Shown here piece after piece: positions 26,160-34,151 of a DNA stretch of 54,800 nucleotides. How positions within the stretch are numbered: the first letter of the stretch is position 1; each line of letters opens with the position of its first letter. A model generated the notes under the pieces. It was given only the letters and a program-made list of their open reading frames with translations, had not been told where the DNA came from and ran no database searches. The translations under genes and the position numbers were made by a program. This DNA is from Bacteroidales bacterium (GTDB lineage: Bacteria > Bacteroidota > Bacteroidia > Bacteroidales > UBA10428). The stretch covers positions 1 through 54,800 of the forward strand of contig JAFGQZ010000098.1 of assembly GCA_016935435.1 (NCBI GenBank), written 5' to 3'.

Positions 26160-26873
26160 CTATAAAAAATTCTTGTCGAGGTATTCCTGGAATTTATCTT
26201 TGTACTGGTCGCCTACGGCAATGTAAACTTTACCAAACACGATACGTGAGCGTTCAATGGTTTGAATTTTCTCCAGGTTTACAATAAACGAGCGATGAAC
26301 CCTCATGAATTTCGATTCGGGCAACTTTTGCTCCAGCGATTTAAGTGTGTTTATTGAAAGCACCGGGTGCGGCTCGTTTTGCAAAAACACTTTAACATAG
26401 TCTTTCAAACCCTCAATGTAAAGTATTTCGTTAAAATTAATACGCCTTATTTTATATTCCGACTTCAAAAACAGGAACTCGTTGTTGGCTTCGATGTGCG
26501 CTGGGGCCATTTTTTCAAGGCCGATAAGTTTTTTTGCTTTTTGTGCTGCAGCCAGAAATTCTTCGTAGCCAAAAGGTTTTAGCAGGTAGCCGACTGCTTC
26601 GAGGCGAAATCCCTCTAGTGCGTACCGTTCGTATGCAGTGGTAAAAATTATTTTCGGGCCGTTATTTAAAAGTCTGACAAAATCTGTACCTGTTATGTCA
26701 GGCATCTGAATATCAAGAAATATCAAATCTACCGGGTTCGATTCCATAAACTCCATAGCACTTAGCGGATTATCGAAAACGCCGGCCAGGTAAAGAAAAG
26801 GGGTTTTTTCTATATATCCTCCAACCAGTTTTAGTGCAAGGGGTTCGTCGTCGATAGCAATAGTTTTTATCAT
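26160..26873 (-). CDS. LytR/AlgR-type response regulator (LytTR DNA-binding domain)
   Basis: A 237-residue two-component response regulator. The receiver domain (1-120) has acidic residues Asp8/Asp9, phospho-acceptor Asp54 (IFLDIQMPD) and Lys99 (LLKPFGY). The C-terminal LytTR domain (about 135-237) has INFNEILYIEGLKDYVKVFL and MRVHRSFIVNLEKI. It lies 11 bp downstream of its cognate LytS-like kinase and is the last gene of the MacAB/TolC-type operon, so it probably responds to envelope stress or an exported compound and regulates this operon. Confidence 0.93.
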   Translation of the reverse strand: MIKTIAIDDEPLALKLVGGYIEKTPFLYLAGVFDNPLSAMEFMESNPVDLIFLDIQMPDITGTDFVRLLNNGPKIIFTTAYERYALEGFRLEAVGYLLKPFGYEEFLAAAQKAKKLIGLEKMAPAHIEANNEFLFLKSEYKIRRINFNEILYIEGLKDYVKVFLQNEPHPVLSINTLKSLEQKLPESKFMRVHRSFIVNLEKIQTIERSRIVFGKVYIAVGDQYKDKFQEYLDKNFL

Positions 26874-26884
26874 TTAAAGAAATA

Positions 26885-28018
26885 TTATAAATCGATTTTT
26901 AAGAACACCGAAAAGGTTGTTTCATCTTGTTTTATTGAAAGTTTGTACTTTTCGGGGAAAAGCAGTGCCAAGCGCTTTTTCACGTTCTCAAGGCCAATCC
27001 CCGAGTTTTCCTTAACAACATCTTTTGATATACCCAAACTGTTTTTACAAATAAAAGTAATATTGTTCGAATTGGCTACAATATCAATCATTATAAATGA
27101 ATTATCGCGGTAGCTTATGCCATGCTTAAAGGCGTTCTCGATAAATGGTATAAACAAAAGCGGCGGAATGTTTATGTCATCGAATTGATCTGGAAAATTA
27201 ACCAGTAAGCTTACTTTTTCTGTAAGGCGAAGTTTCATTAGTTCAATATAATTGCGCATAAATTCTATTTCGGTGCTGAGTCTTGTATTGCCCTGTTCCG
27301 ATTCGTACAGCATGTACCTCATAAGTTTTGAAAGCTGCAGAATAGCCTTTCGGGCATCTTTGGTGTTGATTTCGACCAGCGAATAGATGTTGTTTAATGT
27401 GTTAAAGAAAAAATGTGGGCTTACCTGGTTTTTTAAAAATGCAAGTTCGGAGTTGAGCATTTCCTTCTCAAGCTCTTTGTGTTTTTTTTCGTTTTCGTAA
27501 TAACGCACCGACATTCGTAGCCCTATGCCAAAACCTGTTATTAAAATTGCTGTAAAGAAAAAATTATAGGTGTCGAACCTCCATGGTTTTTTTGGCATAA
27601 ATTTTATTTCGTCTTTTATTTTGTTGAATTCCTCGAACTGATGCTGTACTATTGGACTTTCGTTAATAATACGGTTAGCTTCGGTATTAGCAAAATAAAG
27701 CACTATCATAAAAGCCGAAGCCGACAGGTAATAAGCCAATTGTTTTTTCTTAAAAAGTAGCCAAGGTATAAGAAAGAAATAATTCACATAAAACAACAAA
27801 GCAAAAATAAAAGTCCGTAAATAAATACGGGCAATAAAAATCTTGTCGGGTTTATTGTCGGAAGAAAACAAATATAGTGGCACAAAAAATATTACGGCCC
27901 AGGCGGCAATGTGCAATGTTAAAACCAGTAACTTTCTTTTTTTTTGCTGAAATGCCATGGTTTTATATTTAGCCTTTTTCTTCAAAGATAAATTATTTGA
28001 CAAGTTTATGCGGGCCAT
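26885..28018 (-). CDS. LytS-type sensor histidine kinase
   Basis: A 377-residue membrane kinase with four hydrophobic segments in the first 175 residues. A short linker coiled coil leads to the His_kinase domain, with the phospho-acceptor histidine in VSPHFFFNTLNNIYSL (His202 from this start). An ATPase lid region follows (PPLLFIPFIENAFKHGI; GIGLENVKKRL). An in-frame ATG at 27958 is an alternative start. It pairs with the downstream LytTR regulator. Position behind the ABC permease gene (102-bp gap) fits the frequent Bacteroidota arrangement of efflux genes with LytS/LytR. Confidence 0.92.
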   Translation of the reverse strand: MARINLSNNLSLKKKAKYKTMAFQQKKRKLLVLTLHIAAWAVIFFVPLYLFSSDNKPDKIFIARIYLRTFIFALLFYVNYFFLIPWLLFKKKQLAYYLSASAFMIVLYFANTEANRIINESPIVQHQFEEFNKIKDEIKFMPKKPWRFDTYNFFFTAILITGFGIGLRMSVRYYENEKKHKELEKEMLNSELAFLKNQVSPHFFFNTLNNIYSLVEINTKDARKAILQLSKLMRYMLYESEQGNTRLSTEIEFMRNYIELMKLRLTEKVSLLVNFPDQFDDINIPPLLFIPFIENAFKHGISYRDNSFIMIDIVANSNNITFICKNSLGISKDVVKENSGIGLENVKKRLALLFPEKYKLSIKQDETTFSVFLKIDL

Positions 28019-28048
28019 GAACTTTTTTTTTGAATTGCCAGAACGTTA

Positions 28049-28100
28049 GGGCGATGGAACAATGGAAGAAACAATAAATGTTTTCACCGTTCCATTGCCC
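28049..28100. repeat. Inverted repeat between the ABC permease and kinase genes
   Basis: GGGCGATGGAAC (28049-28060) pairs with GTTCCATTGCCC (28089-28100) over 12 bp with one G-T wobble and a 28-base loop. It lies 20 bp after the permease stop and may moderate read-through into the kinase/regulator genes. It lacks a proper U-tract. Confidence 0.5.
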
Positions 28101-28120
28101 GGGTGCCTGCTTATAGGTTG

Positions 28121-29341
28121 TTACTCATACCTCAGTGCATCTATGGGGTCGAGGTTTGCTGCTTTGCGGGCCGGGTACCAACCAAAGAAGATACCTATGG
28201 CTGTGCATACGGCAAATGCCGCGACTACTGCCTGAGGCAAAACAACAGTAGGCCAGTTCATGATTTTACCCACCAGTTGCGATGCTCCAACTCCTAATAA
28301 TATTCCAATTAAACCTCCAAAAACACTTATTAAAATCGATTCGGTTAAAAACTGTAAAAGAATATCTTTACCCCGTCCGCCGATAGCCATGCGCAGGCCA
28401 ATCTCCCTTGTCCTCTCGGTAACCGAAACATACATAATGTTCATAATACCTATGCCACCTACCAACAGAGAGATTCCGGCAATAGCGCCTAAAAGTATTG
28501 TAAGTATATTGCTTATTGAGCTAAAAGTCTGTACAAGTTCTTCCTGCGAACGTACTTCGAAATCGTTTTCCTGATCACCTCGTATTTTATGACGGGCACG
28601 CAACAATTCTTCAACTTCTGCTACTGCCTTTGGCGATGAAGCTTCGTTGAGTGCCGAGGCCAGAATAGTTTGCACATGAGTAATTGCCAGTACCCGTTTT
28701 TGCACGGTGGTATATGGGGCTATTATCAAATCGTCCTGGTCTTGTCCAAAGGTGTTTTGTCCTTTTTCAGACAGAACCCCAATAACTTTAAAAGGTATGC
28801 TGTTAAAACGGATGTATTGTCCAATTGGATCGGCTGAAGAACCGAACAAATTTTCGATAACAGTGGTGCCTGCCAGGCAAACTTTGGCCGACGACTGAAT
28901 TTCTTTTATAGTAAACTCGCGGCCACTGGTTACCGATAGCTTTTTTATTCCAAGGTAGTTTTCGTTTCCCCCGTAAAGTGTTGTTGGCGAATTTTTACCG
29001 CTGTAAATTACCTGTCCGCTGCCACGAACTTCGGGCGATGCCATTTTCACCGAGGGACAGTTTTTCGAAATTGCTTCAATATCGTCGATTGTAAGGCTTT
29101 TGCTGCTGGCGCTGCCCATTTGTACCCCGCCTCTCATCTGGCTTGAAGGAAAAACTATAATCATATTCGAACCCATGCTCGAAACCTGCTCCTGTATGCT
29201 TTTTTTCGAGCCTTGTCCGATGGCAAGCATGGCAATAACCGAAGCAACACCAATAACAATGCCGAGCATTGTGAGCAATGTCCGCATTTTGTTGCGTTTG
29301 AGGGCATTAATGGCTATCTTAAGAAGATTTATAAAGTTCAT
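28121..29341 (-). CDS. MacB-type ABC transporter permease
   Basis: A 406-residue FtsX/MacB-like permease. It has one N-terminal transmembrane helix (MRTLLTMLGIVIGVASVIAM), a large periplasmic MacB_PCD domain (about 45-255), and three C-terminal helices with the conserved GIGIMNIMYVSVTERTREIG segment. It couples ATP hydrolysis by the neighbouring ATPase to extrusion through a MacA-like adaptor and TolC-like channel. Unlike enterobacterial MacB, permease and ATPase are separate genes, 11 bp apart. The substrate is unknown. Confidence 0.93.
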   Translation of the reverse strand: MNFINLLKIAINALKRNKMRTLLTMLGIVIGVASVIAMLAIGQGSKKSIQEQVSSMGSNMIIVFPSSQMRGGVQMGSASSKSLTIDDIEAISKNCPSVKMASPEVRGSGQVIYSGKNSPTTLYGGNENYLGIKKLSVTSGREFTIKEIQSSAKVCLAGTTVIENLFGSSADPIGQYIRFNSIPFKVIGVLSEKGQNTFGQDQDDLIIAPYTTVQKRVLAITHVQTILASALNEASSPKAVAEVEELLRARHKIRGDQENDFEVRSQEELVQTFSSISNILTILLGAIAGISLLVGGIGIMNIMYVSVTERTREIGLRMAIGGRGKDILLQFLTESILISVFGGLIGILLGVGASQLVGKIMNWPTVVLPQAVVAAFAVCTAIGIFFGWYPARKAANLDPIDALRYE

Positions 29342-29352
29342 GTTCCTTCGGT

Positions 29353-30105
29353 TTATTTTTTGTAATCGTCGTAAACGGGCAATGTTTCTAATATTTCGCG
29401 TGCAAAAGTTTTGTGGCTTACTAAAATGTCTTTTATAATATGGCCATCGCGAAAAATAAGGTTTTTAGATGTTAGCCTTGCAATGTCGGGCTCGTGGGTA
29501 ACAAAAACAATGGTTTTGCCTTTGCTGTTGAGTTCCTGGAAAACCGACATGATTTCGTAAGATGTACGTGTGTCGAGATTTCCGGTTGCCTCGTCGGCTA
29601 AAATTACCACGGGGTCGTTAACAAGTGACCGCGCAATGGCAACACGCTGCTGCTGCCCTCCCGAGAGCTGGTTTGGCTTATGGTGCATGCGATCGGCAAG
29701 CCCTACAGTTTCGAGTGCATTTATTGCCAGTTCTTTTCGCTCCTTTGCTTTAATTTTGGGGTTGTACATTAATGGCAATTCAACATTTTCCAAAGCGCTG
29801 GTGCGGGCTAAAAGATTGTACGACTGGAAAACAAAACCCAGTTTCTGGTTTCGCAGCCATGCACGTTCGTCTCTGCTCATGTTGCCTACCGAATGTCCAT
29901 CGAGCAGGTATTCGCCCGAAGTTGGTTTATCAAGGCAGCCGAGAATGTTCAGCATGGTCGATTTCCCAGATCCGCTGGCACCCATAATGGCAACAAACTC
30001 GCCTTCTTCTATTTTAAGGTTAATGCCCCTTAGTGCATGTACCGTAACTTCACCAACCTGAAAATCTTTTCGCAAATCCTTTACTTCTATTATTGTTTTT
30101 GCCAT
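29353..30105 (-). CDS. MacB-type ABC transporter ATPase
   Basis: A 250-residue LolD/MacB-class ATPase. Walker A is GASGSGKST, the Q-loop is in FVFQSYNLL, the signature is [15 protein letters not shown], Walker B is [13 protein letters not shown], and the switch histidine is in VFVTHEPD. It starts 3 bp after the adaptor gene and is followed 11 bp later by its permease, so the three are tightly coupled. The last 20 residues beyond the core are a short extension. Confidence 0.95.
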   Translation of the reverse strand: MAKTIIEVKDLRKDFQVGEVTVHALRGINLKIEEGEFVAIMGASGSGKSTMLNILGCLDKPTSGEYLLDGHSVGNMSRDERAWLRNQKLGFVFQSYNLLARTSALENVELPLMYNPKIKAKERKELAINALETVGLADRMHHKPNQLSGGQQQRVAIARSLVNDPVVILADEATGNLDTRTSYEIMSVFQELNSKGKTIVFVTHEPDIARLTSKNLIFRDGHIIKDILVSHKTFAREILETLPVYDDYKK

Positions 30106-30108
30106 GGC

Positions 30109-31386
30109 TTAGTTTCGTTTTGAATTTTTTCTTGTGGGGGGCTTTGGCATAAAAGGACTGCTGGCTGCCTGTGGGCTGTTTTCAGACAGTGCAGGACTGT
30201 TGGAATTTAAACTTACCACAACTTCATCTCCTTCTTTTAATCCCGATTTTATTTCAACTTCAATATCGTTGTCGATTCCTGTTTCAACTGTTACTGGTTC
30301 GATTTTGCTGCCATTCTTCACCCAAACTTCGATTCTTTTACTGTCGGGGGTCGATTTTTTGCCTGATTGTTTTTCTTCTGGCGGTATGTTTTGTGTTAAG
30401 TTAAAATCGGCACCCTGCGGATGAATCGGTTTTTCAATGCCTTCTTGTTTCTGGTATTCCATTAATTGCGACATGTCGGGCTTAAAACGTAAAGCTTTGC
30501 TTGCTACGGTAAGCACATTGTTGGCTTCTTCCACAAAGATCGATATACTCGCAGTCATTCCGGGCATTAGTTTCTTTTCGGGGTTTGGGGCTTCGACAAT
30601 TACAGTATAGGTAACAACGTTTGATGTAACAACCGGTTCAAGCCTGATTTGGGTTACCGTGCCTTCGAATTTCTGAGCGGGATAAGCATCGACTGTAAAC
30701 TCAACACGCTGGTTGTTTTTAACCTGTCCGATATCAGCCTCGTCTATCGAAGCCTCGACCTGCATGCGAGTTAAATCGTTGGCAATGGAAAACAAAGTAG
30801 GCGTACTGAAGCTTGCGGCAACGGTTTGCCCTTCATCTACGGCACGGCTAAGCACAACGCCATCTATTGGAGAATAGATAAAAGCATAGTCAAGATCGAT
30901 TCGTGCTTTATCGTAATTAAGTTGTGCAGTTTTAAGCGATGTTTTAGCTTTTTCGTAACTATACAATGTTTGATCATAGTCCGATTCTGCAACGAGCTTC
31001 TTGTCGAACAAAGCTTTGATACGTTTAAAATTCGATTCCTGGTAGTTTACTTCCGACTTTGCATTTTCGAGTGATGCTTCGGCTATTGTCAGTGTTGTTT
31101 TGAGGGCTTTCCTGTCAAGTTCGGCGAGCAACTGTCCGGCTTTTACTTCCGAATTGTAATCGACATATATTTTACTGATTTCGCCTGATACTCGTGTTCC
31201 AACTTCTACGGTTTTTATGGCTTCGATTGTGCCTGTAGCGGTTACCTGGTTGCTAACCGAGCCTTTTTTAACATATACTGTTTCAAGGAAAATATTTATA
31301 TTTTTTTTGTTGCACGACTTTATTATAAATCCTGCCAATACCAATGCCAGTATTGAGAATATAATTATTGTAGTTCTTTTTTTCAT
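30109..31386 (-). CDS. MacA-like periplasmic adaptor (HlyD/MFP family)
   Basis: A 425-residue membrane-fusion protein. It has an N-terminal anchor (about 5-25), a lipoyl half-motif (TGTIEAIKTVEVGTRVSG), a helical hairpin (about 95-175), then beta-barrel and membrane-proximal domains (PVVTSNVVTYTVIVEAPNPE; LMPGMTASISI). A Pro/Ser-rich C-terminal tail ends it. It connects the inner-membrane ABC pair to the TolC-like channel encoded 91 bp upstream. The insertion at about 330-365 before the final domain is longer than in MacA. Confidence 0.92.
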   Translation of the reverse strand: MKKRTTIIIFSILALVLAGFIIKSCNKKNINIFLETVYVKKGSVSNQVTATGTIEAIKTVEVGTRVSGEISKIYVDYNSEVKAGQLLAELDRKALKTTLTIAEASLENAKSEVNYQESNFKRIKALFDKKLVAESDYDQTLYSYEKAKTSLKTAQLNYDKARIDLDYAFIYSPIDGVVLSRAVDEGQTVAASFSTPTLFSIANDLTRMQVEASIDEADIGQVKNNQRVEFTVDAYPAQKFEGTVTQIRLEPVVTSNVVTYTVIVEAPNPEKKLMPGMTASISIFVEEANNVLTVASKALRFKPDMSQLMEYQKQEGIEKPIHPQGADFNLTQNIPPEEKQSGKKSTPDSKRIEVWVKNGSKIEPVTVETGIDNDIEVEIKSGLKEGDEVVVSLNSNSPALSENSPQAASSPFMPKPPTRKNSKRN

Positions 31387-31477
31387 GGTATGAATATATT
31401 TAATTTTTGTTCCTTAATATTGCCTGTTAATTTGAATGCCTGAATGGCGAAATAATTTAGCTTTTTCATTTGTGCGC

Positions 31478-32815
31478 TTAAAAGTTTAGTGTTTTGCCTT
31501 TGTAAAAATCGAGAATCTTGTAACTGAACACCAGGTTGTATTTCGATTGCAATAGCTCGCTTTCAGCGTTTATCAGTTTTGTTTTCTGGACAATAAAATC
31601 GACCGAGTTCAACATTCCCTGCTTATATTTTTCGCTTGCAACCTGGTAAGCTTCTTCTACAGCTTTGAATTGTTCGAGGCTGGCATTGTATTTCTTATCT
31701 GCAGCCAATACATCGGAACAGGCCTGTTCGATTTCTTTTCTTAACTGGTTACGCGCATTAGCTGCTTCAAGTTGGGTGTTATCAGTGTTGATTTTTGCTA
31801 TTGAAACCCCCGATTTTGCCTGTCGTTTCTGATAAATCGGCACTGATAGGCTCAACCCTAAATTTGGGTTTATTTTATTTTGTAACTGGTAGTCGAAAGT
31901 TAGATTGCTGCCGAAAGCATACCCGGTTGAAACCCCACAGCTAAGCATTAATTTAGGTTGATACGCTGCCCTGGCAATGTCTATGCCTATTTCTGCATTT
32001 CGGATGCTAAGTTCGGAGCTTTTTATCCGTGGCTTAATCTCCAATGCAAGTTTATAAACCGAGTCGGCATTTAATTCATATTCATGTAAAATTATTTTAT
32101 CGAATAAAGGTTGTTCAACATAAAAATTACTATTAATCGGCAACTCCATAAGCTGCTTAAGGTTTAGCGTACTGGAAACCAGTAGGTTCTGTGCGTTGGT
32201 GAGGCTTAGTTGTTCACTGGCCAGTTCTGATTTCACCAACAAATAATCCGATTTTGAAATGGCACCCAGGTTTAACCTTTCTTCTGCTAAAATAAGCTGC
32301 CCCTTAGTCGATTCGATTTGTTCTTCGCTGTTCTTGACCTGTTCCTGGGCGTATAAAACCTGCAGATAGGCATCGAGAACATTAAGGCATACCGATTCTT
32401 TTATGGTTTCAGTATCGAATAGCGAAACTTCGTAACTGATTTGCGACTGTTTAATTGAGTTTTCGGTTTTAAAACCGTTATAAAGCGTAACATTTGTATT
32501 AATTCCAAACCCGATATTCCTGGAACTGGAGAAATCGCCAAATTCCTGAGTTTGACCATTATATTCTTTTCCCCACGAAATGTTGCCACTGGCCGAGCCA
32601 CTTAACGATGGAAACCTTGATGCCTTGCTTTGTTCGAGGTTTACCATGTTTTTTTCTTTGTTCAGCCCCGATTGTTGTATTGAAATATTTTGCACAAGTG
32701 CATACTCAATACATCTGTTTAAAGGCCATATACTATCGGCAGTTTGTCCAAAACTGTTGTAAACACTTAATGAAATGAAAAAAACAATAAACGTTATTAA
32801 TCTTAATACTTTCAT
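31478..32815 (-). CDS. TolC-family outer-membrane efflux protein
   Basis: A 445-residue outer-membrane channel subunit with a signal peptide (ends YNSFGQ) and two repeated helical-hairpin halves (IWPLNRCIEYALVQN; LALEIKPRIKSSELSI). This is the OEP/TolC architecture. The start is ATG 32815 because the longer frame opens with TTG. It is the first gene of a six-gene minus-strand run: channel, adaptor, ATPase, permease, kinase, regulator. It is divergent from the glycosyltransferase gene. Confidence 0.92.
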   Translation of the reverse strand: MKVLRLITFIVFFISLSVYNSFGQTADSIWPLNRCIEYALVQNISIQQSGLNKEKNMVNLEQSKASRFPSLSGSASGNISWGKEYNGQTQEFGDFSSSRNIGFGINTNVTLYNGFKTENSIKQSQISYEVSLFDTETIKESVCLNVLDAYLQVLYAQEQVKNSEEQIESTKGQLILAEERLNLGAISKSDYLLVKSELASEQLSLTNAQNLLVSSTLNLKQLMELPINSNFYVEQPLFDKIILHEYELNADSVYKLALEIKPRIKSSELSIRNAEIGIDIARAAYQPKLMLSCGVSTGYAFGSNLTFDYQLQNKINPNLGLSLSVPIYQKRQAKSGVSIAKINTDNTQLEAANARNQLRKEIEQACSDVLAADKKYNASLEQFKAVEEAYQVASEKYKQGMLNSVDFIVQKTKLINAESELLQSKYNLVFSYKILDFYKGKTLNF

Positions 32816-33030
32816 CTTTTTTGTATTTTGCAATAAAAGTAAAAGATCGGTTTAACTGAAAATAATGCGATAGACGTTCGGGCAAAATTTGCCGACAAAA
32901 GCCAGCGTTTTTAGCAGGGCATTTTTATATATGGCAAAAAAAGATAAAAAGTTATTTTTATTAACTGTCATTTAAAATTGAACCATACTTTTAGGTATAA
33001 TTGCAAAATGGTTCAATTTACCGGCTTTGC

Positions 33031-34074
33031 ATGATAAATATTTTGGTAACTGGCGATTATGATCCTGGATACAACAGGACTAAGATTATACTCGATGGCT
33101 TGCTCAGCCGAAGCGATGTTCAAGTTATGGAATATCCTTTTTCCCGCAATAACAGGTTTTCGCCAGAAAGGTTCAGGAGTTTGTCCGATAAGGCCGATGT
33201 TGTTTTTTTGCCTTCCTTTACACATAGTTCGGTACTGGTTGCCCGCAGGCACACAAATAAACCCATAGCTTTTGATCCGCTTATATCGAGGTACCTTACA
33301 AAGGTTTTTGATTACAAGCTTGTATGGAAATATTCACCAAGGGCATTAAAAAACTATTTAAAGGACAAACGGGCTTTAAAGGCATCAGATATAATATTTG
33401 CCGATACCCATTCACATAAACATTATTATTGTAAGACTTTTAATATTCCACCGGAAAAAGTAAAAGTATTGCATATTGGGGCTAACACATCAGAGTTTAA
33501 GCCGGAAGGGAACGATAAATTATCAGGAGAAGATTTTATTGTGGGCTTTTATGGAGGGTTTATCCCCCTGCAGGGGGTTAAAAATATTGTAAAAGCTGCA
33601 CAGTTGTTAACTAGTTATAAAACGGTTAAGGTTGAGCTTATTGGAAATGGTTTTGAGTTTGATGCAATAAAGAAGTATATTGAATCAAAAAATATTGAAA
33701 ATGTATGCCTAAAAGGGTGGAAACCATACGAAGAACTTGCCGGTTTTATTAACAACTGGAAAGTTTGTCTGGGAGTTTTTGGGGCAACAAAAAAAGCCGG
33801 CTTGGTAATTCCAAATAAAATTTACCATTATGCAGCAATGGGAAAAGCAACAATTACAAAAAATACCGAAGCAATAAGCGAAGTTTTTTCCGATGGGGAA
33901 ACAATTGTTTTATGTTCGGGGGAGCCGGAAGAAATTGCTGCCCGTATTTTGGATTTATATAGGAACAATAATAAAAGAGTTGATATAGGGAACAGGGCTG
34001 AAAAGCTAATACGCAATGGGTACGACCATCATAGTATAGCCCGAAAATTTTTAGAGGCTGTTAGGGTACTTTAG
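33031..34074 (+). CDS. GT4-like glycosyltransferase
   Basis: A 347-residue GT-B fold protein. It begins MINILVTGDYDPG and has a Rossmann-like C-terminal half with VGFYGGFIPLQGV. The GT4-type donor-binding motif is GLVIPNKIYHYAAMGKATIT followed by NTEAISEVF (E-x7-E region). It has no signal peptide or membrane helix, so it probably works at the cytoplasmic face on a lipid- or glycan-linked acceptor. ATG 33031 is preferred over a TTG at 33001. It is isolated from other glycan-synthesis genes and is AT-rich. Donor and acceptor are unknown. Confidence 0.82.
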   Translation: MINILVTGDYDPGYNRTKIILDGLLSRSDVQVMEYPFSRNNRFSPERFRSLSDKADVVFLPSFTHSSVLVARRHTNKPIAFDPLISRYLTKVFDYKLVWKYSPRALKNYLKDKRALKASDIIFADTHSHKHYYCKTFNIPPEKVKVLHIGANTSEFKPEGNDKLSGEDFIVGFYGGFIPLQGVKNIVKAAQLLTSYKTVKVELIGNGFEFDAIKKYIESKNIENVCLKGWKPYEELAGFINNWKVCLGVFGATKKAGLVIPNKIYHYAAMGKATITKNTEAISEVFSDGETIVLCSGEPEEIAARILDLYRNNNKRVDIGNRAEKLIRNGYDHHSIARKFLEAVRVL

Positions 34075-34151
34075 TTAATAAGCCGTTTTCACATATTATA
34101 TTGAGAGGGCTTTAGTGCAAGAATAATGCATTCGCAGGTTGCATTTCAGCC

